NCBI RefSeq assembly: GCF_041053055.1
Contig: NZ_CP163443.1
Location: forward strand, 3,286,001 to 3,350,000
Direction of reading: 5' to 3'
From: Streptomyces sp. R41
Lineage (GTDB): Bacteria; Actinomycetota; Actinomycetes; Streptomycetales; Streptomycetaceae
Length of the DNA: 64,000 bases
The notes under the pieces were generated by a model. The model worked only from the letters and a program-made list of their open reading frames with translations. It had not been told where the DNA came from and ran no database searches. The position numbers and the translations under genes were made by a program. Within the stretch, counting starts at the first letter, position 1. Each line of letters begins with the position of its first letter. This document shows, one piece after another, positions 42,035 to 51,383 of the stretch.

Positions 42035-42880
42035 CTACTTCGGCTGCTTCGGCATCGTCACCGTCGCCGACTTGTAGCTCTTGCCGTCCGCTCCCAGGCA
42101 GACGAACCAGTCGGGCTGGGAGCCGTCCACCGGGCGGATCAGGTCCTCGACGTCCGAGGTGAGGCCGGTGCCCGGAGCTGCCCTGAACACCTTGGTCGTG
42201 GTGCCGTCGTCCCAGGTGCAGGTGACGCGCTGAGCCGTCGGGGCGACCTTGCCGATCACCAGGCGGTCCCACACCCCCGCCTTGCCGGAGTCGTCCAAGG
42301 GCATCGAGTAGGCCAGGATGTCCGTGCCCGAGAGGTCGTCGCCCTTCTCGACCGGTCCCTGCACCACCGTCGTCGCCGGGCCGTCTCCCACGAGCAGGTG
42401 CACGAAGACCCAGCCCTTGCCGATGAGGTCCGAGGCGACGCGCGTACCCGCCGGCGAGACCCCGTACTCGCTCATCCTGCTCCGTTGGTACTGGGCCTCC
42501 GCCTCGTTCTTCGGCGCTCCCCAGACGTCGATGGTGACCTGCCACTTCTTGCCGTGGTCGGTGCCGCGGCCCACGTTGCTCCGCTGCGGCTCGTACACAT
42601 GCCGTTGCTCCGGCGTCGGCGGCTGTGTCGCCACCGGCGCGACCTTGTGGCCGTCACCTCCCGTCACCCCGGCCAGCGCAAGCGTCCCCGTCGAGCCGGC
42701 GATCACCAGTGCCGCGGCGGCCGCGATCGTCCAGCGGCGGGCCTTGCGGCGCCGGCCGCCGCGGACCACCGCCTGGTAGGGGGCTATACCGATCTCGACC
42801 TCGTCCGCGGCCTCGGCCAGCAGGAGGGCGATGTCCCTGTGTGTCGCCATGTCGTAGTTCGTCTCCCGGTCCGCGCTCAT
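42035..42880 (-). CDS. Membrane-anchored protein coupled to a sigma factor (anti-sigma candidate)
   Basis: 281 residues: a ~50-residue cytoplasmic N-terminus, a basic RRRKARRW, one transmembrane helix (TIAAAAALVIAGSTGTLALA), and an extracytoplasmic domain of about 190 residues with paired cysteines (RVTCTWDD, FVCLGADG). Its ATG overlaps the sigma-factor stop by one base (TGATG), so translation is coupled. The layout is that of a transmembrane anti-sigma or sensor partner of SigE-type factors, although no zinc-binding HxxxCxxC motif is seen. Confidence 0.75.
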   Translation of the reverse strand: MSADRETNYDMATHRDIALLLAEAADEVEIGIAPYQAVVRGGRRRKARRWTIAAAAALVIAGSTGTLALAGVTGGDGHKVAPVATQPPTPEQRHVYEPQRSNVGRGTDHGKKWQVTIDVWGAPKNEAEAQYQRSRMSEYGVSPAGTRVASDLIGKGWVFVHLLVGDGPATTVVQGPVEKGDDLSGTDILAYSMPLDDSGKAGVWDRLVIGKVAPTAQRVTCTWDDGTTTKVFRAAPGTGLTSDVEDLIRPVDGSQPDWFVCLGADGKSYKSATVTMPKQPK

Positions 42881-43419
42881 CACTTCCGCCCTCCGTGCGT
42901 CACCATGTCGGCCAGCCCCGGTATGGCGCGCAGCTTCGCGATCCCCTTGGCCGCGTTGCTCTTCACCGCGCCCACCGAGCAGCCCATCGCCTCCGCCGCC
43001 TGGCTTTCGCTCAGGTCCTCCCAGTAGCGAAGGACCACCGCTTCGCGCTGTCGCGCGGGCAGTTGGGAGAGCGCCTTCAGCAGCGCGCTGCGGTCGTCGG
43101 CCTGGGCGATCCGGTCACCGCTGTCGGGCAGCTCGTGCGTGAGGCCCGAGTCGTCCTTCGGAGCGAGGAACTCCTTGAGTTTTCTGCGGTGTTTGCGGGC
43201 ATGCGCGTTGATCATCACGCGCCGTACATACGCCTCCGGGTCGTCGGCCGCGCCCACCCTGCGCCAGGCCACGTACACCTGCTCCAGCGTCGACTGGACC
43301 AGGTCCTCCGCCGCGTGCTGCTCCCCCGTAAGGAGAAATGCCGTACGCATCAACCGCGGCCAGCGGCCGATGACAAAGCTCTGGAACTCCTCATCCCGAG
43401 CCTGCTTCCGATCCCCCAT
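42880..43419 (-). CDS. SigE-family ECF-type RNA polymerase sigma factor
   Basis: 179 residues from MGDRKQARDEEF (AGGAGG upstream). Region 2 reads LMRTAFLLTGEQHAAEDLVQSTLEQVYVAW with VRRVMINAHARKHRR, and region 4 reads LPARQREAVVLRYWEDLSESQAAEAMGCSVGAVKSNAAKGIAKL. This is the SigE/ECF41-like 'sigma-70 family, SigE' subfamily abundant in Streptomyces. It directs RNA polymerase to a stress regulon and is coupled to the membrane partner downstream. Confidence 0.92.
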   Translation of the reverse strand: MGDRKQARDEEFQSFVIGRWPRLMRTAFLLTGEQHAAEDLVQSTLEQVYVAWRRVGAADDPEAYVRRVMINAHARKHRRKLKEFLAPKDDSGLTHELPDSGDRIAQADDRSALLKALSQLPARQREAVVLRYWEDLSESQAAEAMGCSVGAVKSNAAKGIAKLRAIPGLADMVTHGGRK

Positions 43420-43462
43420 GGGCACCTCCTAGATGTCTAAAGGAGTCCACGAGGATCGGATT

Positions 43463-43560
43463 TCGTTGCCTCGCTCCCGAAATCTTTCGTTGCCTCGGCC
43501 CAGGAATCTCTTCGTTGCCTCGGCCCAGGAATCCTTCGTTGCCTCAGCCCCGGGAAATCC
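43463..43560. repeat. Tandem 24-25-bp repeat at the MFS 3' end
   Basis: Units start at 43463, 43487, 43512 and 43536, each TCGTTGCCTCGGCCCAGGAA-like. The fourth contains the MFS stop codon (43544); the others lie downstream. Confidence 0.75.
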
Positions 43561-44983
43561 CGGAAGTCGTTCTCGGCAGCCACGCCAGCATCAGCACCGT
43601 CCCGCCCAGCAGCAGGATCCCGCTCGTCCGGAACGCCAGCGCGTACCCGGCCGTCAGGGCCTCCCCCGACACGCTGTCTCCCGTACGGGCCGCGGCGATC
43701 GTGGACATGATCGCCAGCCCCAGCGAACCGCCCATCGTGCGCGAGGTGTTGACCAGCCCGGACACCAGCCCGGCGTCCCTTGGTGCCGCGCCCGAGGTCG
43801 CGAGCGCGGCGAGCGGTGTCGCGGCCAGGCCCGCGCCCGCCATCATCAGGATCCCCGGGAACATGATCGCCGTCAGGTACGAGCCGTCCGCCGTCATCGT
43901 CGACTGCCAGCCGAAGCCCGCCGCGGCCACCAGTGTGCCCAGGGCCGCCACATTGCGCGCCCCGACCACCGGCATGAAGCGCGGCGCCAGCTTCGAGCCG
44001 AGGACCACCGCGAGCGAACTCGGCACCAGGGCGAGCCCTGCGCCCAACGGCGAGTAGCCGAGCACGTTCTGCGCGTACAGCGTCATGAAGAACCACATGC
44101 AGAACATCGCGGAGCCGCAGATGAACATGGCCGCGTTCGCCGACGACACCGCCCGCAGGCGCAGCAGTTTCAACGGCATCAGAGGGGTTTGCGTCCGTGC
44201 TTCGACGAGGAGGAACAGGACGATGAGCGCGAGCCCGGCGCACAGCGGCACCAATGTCGTCGCCGCCGTCCACCCCTCCACCTCCGTCTGCACGATCCCG
44301 TACGCCAGTGTCGCGAGCCCCGCCGTCACCAGCAGCGCGCCCGGCAGGTCGAGGCGGCGGCCGTCTCCGGCGCGGCTCTCCACCAGCCGGCGGGCGGACC
44401 CGGCCAGCACCACCGCGCCGATGGGCACGTTGATGAGCAGCACCCACCGCCACGACAGGCCGTCGACCAGCAGCCCGCCGACCAGGCCGCCGGCCGCGCC
44501 GCCCCCGGCGCCGACAGCGGTCCATGTCGCGATGGCCCGCGCGCGTGCGGCGCCCTCCGGGACGGCCGAGGTGAGGATCGTCAGCGTCGAGGGGGCGAGT
44601 ACGGCGGCCCCCAGTCCCTGGACGGCACGCGCGACCAGGAGCTCCCAGCCCTCCTGCGCGAGACCACCCCCCAGCGAGGCCAGCGTGAACAGGGCGAGCC
44701 CCACCAGGAACATCCGCTTGCGGCCGTACAGATCGCCGGCTCGGCCGCCGAGCAGCATGAATCCGGCGAAGGCGATCGAGTACGCGTTCACCACCCACTG
44801 GAGTCCCGGTGCGCTCAGTGCGAGGTCGGTGCGCATGGACGGCAGCGCGACGTTGACCACGGACACGTCCAGTACGACGAGGAACTGGCCTGCGCAGGCG
44901 AGTGCGACCACCACCCACGTAGGTGGTGCGGTGCGTCCGGGTATGCGGGTGTCGTCTTCGGCGGCTCGGAGCATGGGTGTCAT
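43544..44983 (-). CDS. MFS drug exporter (EmrB/QacA, 14-helix type)
   Basis: 479 residues, about 14 hydrophobic helices. The DHA2 signatures LVVLDVSVVNVALPSM in helix 1 and GGRAGDLYGRKRMF in loop 2-3 are clear. It should export drugs or cations using the proton gradient. No regulator is adjacent. Its 3' end is embedded in a tandem repeat. Confidence 0.92.
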   Translation of the reverse strand: MTPMLRAAEDDTRIPGRTAPPTWVVVALACAGQFLVVLDVSVVNVALPSMRTDLALSAPGLQWVVNAYSIAFAGFMLLGGRAGDLYGRKRMFLVGLALFTLASLGGGLAQEGWELLVARAVQGLGAAVLAPSTLTILTSAVPEGAARARAIATWTAVGAGGGAAGGLVGGLLVDGLSWRWVLLINVPIGAVVLAGSARRLVESRAGDGRRLDLPGALLVTAGLATLAYGIVQTEVEGWTAATTLVPLCAGLALIVLFLLVEARTQTPLMPLKLLRLRAVSSANAAMFICGSAMFCMWFFMTLYAQNVLGYSPLGAGLALVPSSLAVVLGSKLAPRFMPVVGARNVAALGTLVAAAGFGWQSTMTADGSYLTAIMFPGILMMAGAGLAATPLAALATSGAAPRDAGLVSGLVNTSRTMGGSLGLAIMSTIAAARTGDSVSGEALTAGYALAFRTSGILLLGGTVLMLAWLPRTTSGISRG

Positions 44984-45060
44984 GCTCTCAACCGGGTTAC
45001 GGTCCTTGCATCGGGATTTCGGCCTAGGTCCGGGGGCGGTGCCGGACAGAAGCGGTTTTC

Positions 45061-45155
45061 GCCCCCTCCGCCCCTGCCCGTCCCGTACCTGGGGGCTGCG
45101 CCCCCAGACCCCCCTTCGGCCTCAACGGCCTCGTCCTCAAACGCCGGACGGGCTG
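45061..45155 (-). repeat. Dispersed Streptomyces repeat, copy B (95 bp)
   Basis: Reverse-strand copy of 33050-33144, located between the thiolase stop and the MFS start, where its central palindrome can act as terminator for the thiolase operon. Confidence 0.8.
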
Positions 45156-45179
45156 GATCAGCTGAAGATCACCGCGCGA

Positions 45180-46376
45180 CTAAAGGCCACCCGCCCTCAG
45201 CAGCGTCACCACCGCCGCCCCGCCCAGCCCGATGTTGTGGGCGAGCCCGACGCGCGCGCCGGGGACCTGTCGGGCCCCCGCCTCGCCCCGGAGCTGCCAG
45301 GTCAGCTCCGCCACCTGCGCGATACCCGTCGCCCCCAGGGGATGTCCCTTGGAGATCAGGCCGCCCGACGGGTTCACGACCCAGCGTCCGCCGTACGTGG
45401 TGGCGCCGGACTCGACGAGCTTGCCGGACTCGCCTTCCGCGCACATGCCGAGCGCCTCGTAGGTCAGCAGTTCGTTGATCGAGAAGCAGTCGTGGAGTTC
45501 TACGACGTGCACGTCCTCGATGCCGAGTCCGGACCGCTCGTAGACCTGGCGGGCGGCCTCCCGCGACATCGGCCGGCCGACGACGTCGATGCACGAGCCG
45601 GAGGCGAAGGACTCCTCGGTGTCGGTGGTCATCGCCTGGGCGACGATCTCGACGGCCTTGTCCGCCAACTCGTGCCGCTCGACGAACCGTTCGGAGACGA
45701 CGACGGCCGCCGCCGCTCCGTCCGAGGTCGGCGAGCACTGGAGCTTGGTGAGCGGGCGGTGCACGGTCCGGGCGGCGAGGATCTCGTCGACGGAGTAGAC
45801 GTCCTGGAACTGGGCGTACGGGTTGTGCGCCGAGTGCCGGTGGTTCTTGGCGCCGACGGCGGCCAACTGCGCCTCCGTCGTCCCGTACTTCTCCATGTGC
45901 TCTCGCGCCGCGTCGCCGAAGATCTGCGCGGTGGGCGGGGACATCTCGAAGCCGTGCCGGGCCGCCATGATCCCGTAGTGCCTGGCCACGGGGGACGTCT
46001 TGAAGTCCCCGCCGTCCGCCCCGCCCCCGAGCGCTCCCCGCTTCATCTTCTCGAACCCCAGCGCCAGTACGCAGTCGGCGGCGCCACCCTCGACGAACTG
46101 CCGCGCCAGCATCAACGCACTCGATCCGGTCGCGCAGTTGTTGTTGACGTTGTAGACGGGCACGCCGGTCAGGCCCAGTTCGTAGGCGGCGCGCTGCCCG
46201 GCGGTCGAGGCCTGGAAGCAGTAGCCGACGGGCACCTGCTCCACATCGGCGTACGAAATCCCGGCGTCGGCAAGGGCGTTGGTGCCTGCCTCCTTGGCCA
46301 TGTCCCAGTACTGCCACTCCCGGGTCTCGGGCTTCTCGAACTTCGTCATACCGACCCCGACGACGTACGTCTTCAT
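45180..46376 (-). CDS. Thiolase-fold lipid-transfer protein / acetyl-CoA acetyltransferase-like
   Basis: 398 residues. The start [16 protein letters not shown] and the blocks [22 protein letters not shown] (active Cys of SCP-x type thiolases), [19 protein letters not shown] and [20 protein letters not shown] match the nondecarboxylating thiolase/Ltp family. In actinobacteria these enzymes cleave beta-ketoacyl-CoA or perform the retro-aldol step of sterol side-chain degradation. Nine bp separate it from the acyl-CoA dehydrogenase gene, so it belongs to the operon with the KstR-type operator at 48683. Confidence 0.9.
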   Translation of the reverse strand: MKTYVVGVGMTKFEKPETREWQYWDMAKEAGTNALADAGISYADVEQVPVGYCFQASTAGQRAAYELGLTGVPVYNVNNNCATGSSALMLARQFVEGGAADCVLALGFEKMKRGALGGGADGGDFKTSPVARHYGIMAARHGFEMSPPTAQIFGDAAREHMEKYGTTEAQLAAVGAKNHRHSAHNPYAQFQDVYSVDEILAARTVHRPLTKLQCSPTSDGAAAAVVVSERFVERHELADKAVEIVAQAMTTDTEESFASGSCIDVVGRPMSREAARQVYERSGLGIEDVHVVELHDCFSINELLTYEALGMCAEGESGKLVESGATTYGGRWVVNPSGGLISKGHPLGATGIAQVAELTWQLRGEAGARQVPGARVGLAHNIGLGGAAVVTLLRAGGL

Positions 46377-46385
46377 GACTTCCCT

Positions 46386-48647
46386 TCAGTCCCTGGGCAG
46401 GCCGAGGATGCGCTCGGCGACGACATTGAGCTGGACCTGGGTGGTGCCGCCCGCGATGGTCAGGCAGCGGGAGAGCAGGAAGCCGTGCAGCGCACGCTCG
46501 CCGACGCCCTCGCGCAACGCGCCTGCGGGGCCGAGGAGTTCGAGCCCCAGCTCGGCGACCTTCTGCTGGTGCGCGGTCTGCACCAGCTTCCGTACGGAGG
46601 CGCCCGCGCCCGGATCCACTCCGGACACCTGCCGCAGGGTCGTCCGCAGCCCGATGCAGGCCAGCGCGTGCGCCTCGGCGAGCAGGGCGCCCAACCGCGT
46701 CTCGTCCGCAGGAGCCGCCTGCGCGATCAGGGCCTCGAGGCCCGTGTCGAACGTCAACTGGTCTGCCATGTGGACGCGTTCGTTGCCGAGCGTGTTGCGG
46801 GCGACGCGCCAGCCGTCGTCGACCTCGCCGACGACCGCGTCCGCCGGCAGCAGCACGTCGTCGAAGTAGACCTCGTTGAAGAGGGAGTCCCCGGTGATCT
46901 CCTTCAGAGGGCGGATGTCGACGCCGTCCGTGTTCTTCATGTCGACGACGAAGTAGGTGAGCCCCTTGTGCTTGGGCGCCGCCGGATCCGTCCGCGCCAG
47001 GAGGATGCCGTAGTCGGCCCACTGTGCCGCGCTCGTCCACACCTTCTGCCCGTTGACCCGCCACCGCCCGTCGGCGGTCCGCTCGGCCCGGGTGCGCAGC
47101 GAGGCGAGGTCGGACCCGGCGCCCGGCTCCGAGAAGAGCTGGCACCAGAGCAAGTCACCGCGCAGGGTGGGCAGCAGGTAGCGCTCCTGCTGCCGGTCGG
47201 TGCCGTACGCGATGAGGGACGGTACGACCCAGGTGGCGATCCCCAGATCACTGATCCGTACGTCCGCCGCCGCCAACTCCTGCTGTATGGCGAGCTGTTG
47301 GACGGGCCCGGCGCCGAGTCCGTACGGCGGGGGCAGATGCGGGGCGGCGTACCCGGTGGGTGCCAGCAGCCGGCGTACGACCGCGGGATCGAGCCCGCGT
47401 GCGCCGCCGATCACCTCGCGGGCCTTCACCCGGTAGGCGGACGCCTCCTCCGGCAGCTCCAGACGCAGTTCCCGCCGTACGCCGTCCCGTGCGAGCCGGG
47501 CGGCCCGCCGCAGGTGTACGTCTCCGGCCCCGAACAACTGCCGTGCCATCAGCGCCCGGCGCAGATACAGATGGGCGTCGTGCTCCCAGGTGAAACCGAT
47601 CCCGCCGAGGATCTGGATGCAGTCCTTGGCGCAGGAGTACGCGGCGTCGAGCGCGGCACCGGCCGCGAGCGCGGACACCAACCCACGTACATCATCCGGC
47701 GCTTGGGCGGCCCGCTCCCGCACCTCATCCGGCCCTTGAGCCGCCCGCTCCCGCACCTCATCCCGCTCTTGAGCCGCCCCCTCCCGCACCTCATCCGGCT
47801 CTTGAGCCGCCCGCGCCGCGTCCCATGTGAGCGCCCGCGCCTGTTCGAGCCGTACGAGCATGTCGGCGCACAGGTGTTTCACGCCCTGGAAGCGGCCGAT
47901 GGGGCGGCCGAACTGTTCGCGGACCTTGGCGTACTCGGCGGCGGTCTCCACTGCCCACGCGGCGGTGCCGCAGGCGTCCGCGGCGAGGAGGACGGCGGCG
48001 AGGTCGCGGACCAGGTCCGAGTCGATGGCGAGGACGCGGTCTGCGGGGACCCGCACCCCCTGCGCCCGGATCTCGGCGGTCGCCCGGGTCGGATCGGCGC
48101 TCTCGTGGGGCCGTACGAAGAGTTCGGCGGCGTCCACGGCCAGCCACATGGTGCCTCCGGCCGAGCCCGCGGCCAGGATCAGCAGGTCCGCGTCGGCGCC
48201 CGACAGTACGGGCGGCGCGATCCCGTCGAGCACGTATTCACCGCCCGCCTCGACAGCGGTCAGGGTCCCCGCGTCGAACGCCACGGCCCCGACGCGCTCC
48301 CCGCACTCCAGCGCCCGTACGAGATCGTCCGACTCCGCCGACCCCGGAGCTCCCTCCAGGACCATCGATGCCAGCGCGCTCGCGAGGTACGGCCCCGGTA
48401 ACGCGGCCCGCGCGGCCTCCTCCACGACGACGGCGAGGTCGACGAGGTCGCCGCCGCCACCGCCGTGCGCCTCCGGAAGGTGAACGGCGAGCAGTCCCTG
48501 TGCGGCGAGTCCGTCCCAGTACGACGGTCTGCCGCCGCCCGGCGCGTCGAGCAGTTTGCGGACCTCCTCGGGTGGCATGGCGCGCGCGATCCAGCCGCGT
48601 ACAGCCTCGGCCAGTTCCCGCTGTTCCGGTGTGGTCCCGATGCCCAT
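46386..48647 (-). CDS. Fused two-domain acyl-CoA dehydrogenase (FadE34-like)
   Basis: 753 residues from the ATG at 48647 (GGGGAGG upstream). Two acyl-CoA dehydrogenase units are joined: an N-terminal one (1-~380) ending in KDCIQILGGIGFTWEHDAHLYLRRA, and a C-terminal one (~390-753) with CQLFSEPGAGSDLASLRTRA, VNGQKVWTSAAQWADYG and a terminal SRCLTIAGGTTQVQLNVVAERILGLPRD. Single-chain fused ACADs such as FadE34 of M. tuberculosis act in cholesterol side-chain oxidation. An in-frame 11-residue repeat interrupts the helical domain of the first unit. Start and operator are 36 bp apart. Confidence 0.9.
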   Translation of the reverse strand: MGIGTTPEQRELAEAVRGWIARAMPPEEVRKLLDAPGGGRPSYWDGLAAQGLLAVHLPEAHGGGGGDLVDLAVVVEEAARAALPGPYLASALASMVLEGAPGSAESDDLVRALECGERVGAVAFDAGTLTAVEAGGEYVLDGIAPPVLSGADADLLILAAGSAGGTMWLAVDAAELFVRPHESADPTRATAEIRAQGVRVPADRVLAIDSDLVRDLAAVLLAADACGTAAWAVETAAEYAKVREQFGRPIGRFQGVKHLCADMLVRLEQARALTWDAARAAQEPDEVREGAAQERDEVRERAAQGPDEVRERAAQAPDDVRGLVSALAAGAALDAAYSCAKDCIQILGGIGFTWEHDAHLYLRRALMARQLFGAGDVHLRRAARLARDGVRRELRLELPEEASAYRVKAREVIGGARGLDPAVVRRLLAPTGYAAPHLPPPYGLGAGPVQQLAIQQELAAADVRISDLGIATWVVPSLIAYGTDRQQERYLLPTLRGDLLWCQLFSEPGAGSDLASLRTRAERTADGRWRVNGQKVWTSAAQWADYGILLARTDPAAPKHKGLTYFVVDMKNTDGVDIRPLKEITGDSLFNEVYFDDVLLPADAVVGEVDDGWRVARNTLGNERVHMADQLTFDTGLEALIAQAAPADETRLGALLAEAHALACIGLRTTLRQVSGVDPGAGASVRKLVQTAHQQKVAELGLELLGPAGALREGVGERALHGFLLSRCLTIAGGTTQVQLNVVAERILGLPRD
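47686..47817 (-). repeat. 33-bp in-frame tandem repeat inside the acyl-CoA dehydrogenase
   Basis: Units start at 47686, 47719, 47752 and 47785, exactly 33 bp apart. They encode variants of the 11-residue unit RDEVRERAAQ with one more residue. The charged helix-forming repeat is inserted in a loop between two helices of the first ACAD domain. Confidence 0.85.
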
Positions 48648-48682
48648 GCGCGCCTCCCCAAGGCCCAAGGTGCGCGCCAGAC

Positions 48683-48696
48683 TAGAACACGTTTCA
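48683..48696. promoter_or_regulatory. KstR-type operator, acyl-CoA dehydrogenase operon
   Basis: TAGAACACGTTTCA matches TNNAACNNGTTNNA at all fixed positions, 36 bp before the start codon. It differs from the sites at 37866 and 58846 at only one or two positions in the arms and centre. Confidence 0.75.
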
Positions 48697-48876
48697 TTCT
48701 GACGGTAGGTCAGATCCCCATGGAAGGGTCAAGAATTCGTTAGTACGCCGAAGCATCGGAATAGTTGCCCGGGCACACCGGGTTCAAGTTGCACGTATCC
48801 CGCACGGATCACCGACTTCCTCTCCGCGCAGCCACGCGGACGACCCCTCTTTCTTTCGGCCTGGAGGCCCCACCCC

Positions 48877-50616
48877 ATGACGCACACGACGACCGACCAG
48901 CCCACGCGGAGGCCGAGCGGCGCGACCGTGCCGGTGCTCGCCTTCGCGGGCATCGTTGTCGCGGTGATGCAGACCCTGCTCGTCCCGGTCATCAAGGACC
49001 TGCCGACGCTGCTGAGCACCGAGCCCAGCAACGCCACCTGGGTCCTGACCTCGACTCTGCTCTCGGGCGCCGTGGCCACGCCGATCATGGGGCGCCTCGG
49101 CGACCTCTTCGGCAAGCGGCGCATGCTGATCCTCAGTCTCGCCGTGATGGTGGTCGGCGCGCTGATCAGCGCGTTCACCAGCACCCTGATGCCGATGATC
49201 GCGGGCCGTACGCTCCAGGGCTTCGCGATGGGCGCGATCCCGCTCGGCATCGGCCTGATGCGCGACATGCTGCCCCGCGAGAAGCTCGGCTCGGCGATGG
49301 CCCTGATGAGCTCCTCGATCGGCGTCGGCGGCGGACTCGCGCTGCCCGCCGCGGCCCTGGTCGCGCAGCACGCGAACTGGCACGCCCTCTTCTACGGCGC
49401 CGCCGGCCTCGGCGTCCTCTCGATCATCCTCACCCTCCTCGTCGTGCCGGAGTCCCCGATGCGCGCCGAGGGCACCTTCGACGTGCTGGGCGCGATAGGC
49501 CTCTCCGTGGGCCTCGTCCTCTTCCTGCTGCCGATCACCAAGGGCAGCGACTGGGGCTGGACCTCGGCCACCACGCTTGGCCTGTTCGCCGCGTCGGCCG
49601 TCGTGCTCCTCCTGTGGGGCGTGATGGAGCTGCGCCTGAAGGCTCCGCTGGTCGACCTGCGCACCACGGCCCGCCCCGCGGTGCTCTTCACCAACCTCGC
49701 CTCGATCATGGTCGGCGTCTCCTTCTACGTGGTCTCGCTGGTCCTGCCGCAGCTGCTCCAGCTGCCCAAGGCCACCGGCTACGGCCTCGGCCAGCCGATG
49801 GTCACCGCGGGTCTGCTCGTGGCGCCGCTCGGCCTGACGATGATGGTCACCGCGCCGGTCTACGCCCGGCTGTCGGCCAAGTACGGCCCCAAGGTCACGC
49901 TGATCCTCGGCATGCTGATCATCGCCATCGGCTACGGCGCGGGCCTCGGCCTGATGAGCGCCGCCTGGCAGAGCCTCGTCATCGCGGTGGTCCTGGGCGC
50001 GGGCATCGGCCTCGCGTACTCCTCGCTGCCCGCGCTGATCGTCGGCGCGGTCCCGGCCTCGGAGACGGGCGCGGCCAACGGCCTGAACACCCTGATGCGC
50101 TCCATCGGTACGTCGGTGTCGAGCGCCGTCATCGGCATGGTGCTCGCCAACACGGCGAACCACGTGGGCGGCGTCGCGATCCCCACCATGCACGGCTTCC
50201 GCGTCTCCTTCCTGATCGCGACGGGCGCGGTGGCGGTCGGCCTGCTGATGGCCCTCTTCCTGCCCGGCCGGCGCCAGGCGACCAAGCCCCAGCTGCGCGC
50301 CAGCAGCGAGGAGGACGCCGCCCTGGAGCGGGCGAACGAGGTGCTCCGCGGTTTCCGCGGCCGCGTCCTGAACGCCGACGGCGACCCGGTCGCCCGCGCC
50401 AAGGTCACCCTCATCGACCGGCGCGGCCGCCAGGCGGGCGCGACGCTCTCCGGCGAGGACGGCAGCTATGCGCTGGCCGTGCCCGCCGAGGGCGCGTACG
50501 TCCTGGCCGCCAAGGCCACGGGCCACGGCCCGCTCGCCTCCTCGGCGACGCACGCGGGCGACGAGCGTCCGGTCGAGGTGGACCTGGCGCTGCCCGGCGA
50601 GAGCGTTCCGGCGTAG
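48877..50616 (+). CDS. MFS transporter with C-terminal carboxypeptidase-regulatory-like domain
   Basis: 579 residues. The first ~470 form a 14-helix drug-exporter (GRLGDLFGKRRML in loop 2-3). After LPGRRQATKPQLRAS a soluble linker leads to GFRGRVLNADGDPVARAKVTLIDRRG, GATLSGEDGSYALAVPAEGAYVLAA, a beta-sandwich of the CarboxypepD_reg type normally found outside the cell or on TonB-linked proteins. With an even number of helices the domain would face the cytoplasm, which is unusual. A terminator hairpin follows. Confidence 0.88.
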   Translation: MTHTTTDQPTRRPSGATVPVLAFAGIVVAVMQTLLVPVIKDLPTLLSTEPSNATWVLTSTLLSGAVATPIMGRLGDLFGKRRMLILSLAVMVVGALISAFTSTLMPMIAGRTLQGFAMGAIPLGIGLMRDMLPREKLGSAMALMSSSIGVGGGLALPAAALVAQHANWHALFYGAAGLGVLSIILTLLVVPESPMRAEGTFDVLGAIGLSVGLVLFLLPITKGSDWGWTSATTLGLFAASAVVLLLWGVMELRLKAPLVDLRTTARPAVLFTNLASIMVGVSFYVVSLVLPQLLQLPKATGYGLGQPMVTAGLLVAPLGLTMMVTAPVYARLSAKYGPKVTLILGMLIIAIGYGAGLGLMSAAWQSLVIAVVLGAGIGLAYSSLPALIVGAVPASETGAANGLNTLMRSIGTSVSSAVIGMVLANTANHVGGVAIPTMHGFRVSFLIATGAVAVGLLMALFLPGRRQATKPQLRASSEEDAALERANEVLRGFRGRVLNADGDPVARAKVTLIDRRGRQAGATLSGEDGSYALAVPAEGAYVLAAKATGHGPLASSATHAGDERPVEVDLALPGESVPA

Positions 50617-50632
50617 CGGACGCCCCTGCTGT

Positions 50633-50664
50633 CACACCCCCGTCGCGTACGCGGCGGGGGTGTG
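50633..50664 (+). terminator. Terminator hairpin after the MFS-fusion gene
   Basis: CACACCCCCG..CGCG and matching CGCG..CGGGGGTGTG, about 15-bp arms with one mismatch, 17 bp after the stop. Confidence 0.75.
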
Positions 50665-50710
50665 GTGCACGATGGGGCGCCCCGGGACCCGCACAACCAG
50701 GAGGACCCCC

Positions 50711-51361
50711 ATGCCCGCGGCACCCAAGCCGGAGATCCTCGCCGCCTTCGAGGCCGCGAAGGGGTTCATGCCGCTCGGCGAGGGGCTCGCGCTGTACGAG
50801 GCCGCCGTCGAGGCCGGGCGGCTCGGGCTGCCGCTCCTCGAGGTCGGCACGTACTGCGGGCGCTCCACGATCCTGCTCGCCGACGCCGCGCGCGAGGCCG
50901 GGGTGACGGCGATCACGGTCGACCACCACCGGGGCAGCGAGGAGCAGCAGCCGGGGTGGGAGTACCACGACCCGTCCACGGTCGACCCCGAGGTCGGCCG
51001 GATGGACACGCTCCCCACCTTCCGCCGCACCCTGCACAAGGCGGGCCTCGAGGACCAGGTGGTCGCGATCGTCGGCCGCTCGCCGCAGATCGCCGCCTTC
51101 TGGCAGACGCCGCTCGGTCTCGTCTTCATCGACGGCGGCCACACCGACGAGCACGCGGGCGGCGACTACGAGGGCTGGGCACCGCACGTCGCCGAAGGCG
51201 GCCTCCTCGTGATCCACGACGTGTTCCCCGACCCGGCCGACGAGTTCACCGGCCAGGCCCCGTACCGCGTCTACCTCAGGGCCCTGGAGTCCGGCGCGTT
51301 CACCGAGGTCTCGGTGACCGACTCGCTGCGCGTCCTGCGGCGAACGGGAGCGGGGATCTGA
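50711..51361 (+). CDS. Class I SAM-dependent methyltransferase
   Basis: 216 residues from the ATG at 50711. LPLLEVGTYCGRSTILLADAA is SAM motif I, ITVDHHRGSEEQQ the acidic second strand, and LVFIDGGHTDEHAGGDYEGWAPHVAEGG the motif of the Methyltransf_24 (cephalosporin hydroxylase/O-methyltransferase-like) group. The substrate is unknown. The amidase gene follows 22 bp later on the same strand. Confidence 0.88.
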   Translation: MPAAPKPEILAAFEAAKGFMPLGEGLALYEAAVEAGRLGLPLLEVGTYCGRSTILLADAAREAGVTAITVDHHRGSEEQQPGWEYHDPSTVDPEVGRMDTLPTFRRTLHKAGLEDQVVAIVGRSPQIAAFWQTPLGLVFIDGGHTDEHAGGDYEGWAPHVAEGGLLVIHDVFPDPADEFTGQAPYRVYLRALESGAFTEVSVTDSLRVLRRTGAGI

Positions 51362-51383
51362 GGGCGCGGTTAGAGTCGCTGAC

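Noticed and set aside
42035..42880. Zinc-binding anti-sigma (ZAS) factor
   Set aside because: The position and single membrane helix fit, but no HxxxCxxC motif is present, so it was listed only as a candidate partner.
44085..48401. 1438-codon open frame on the plus strand
   Set aside because: Antisense to the MFS, thiolase and acyl-CoA dehydrogenase genes, all with strong motifs; it reads low-complexity Arg/Gly/Ala and even the dispersed repeat.
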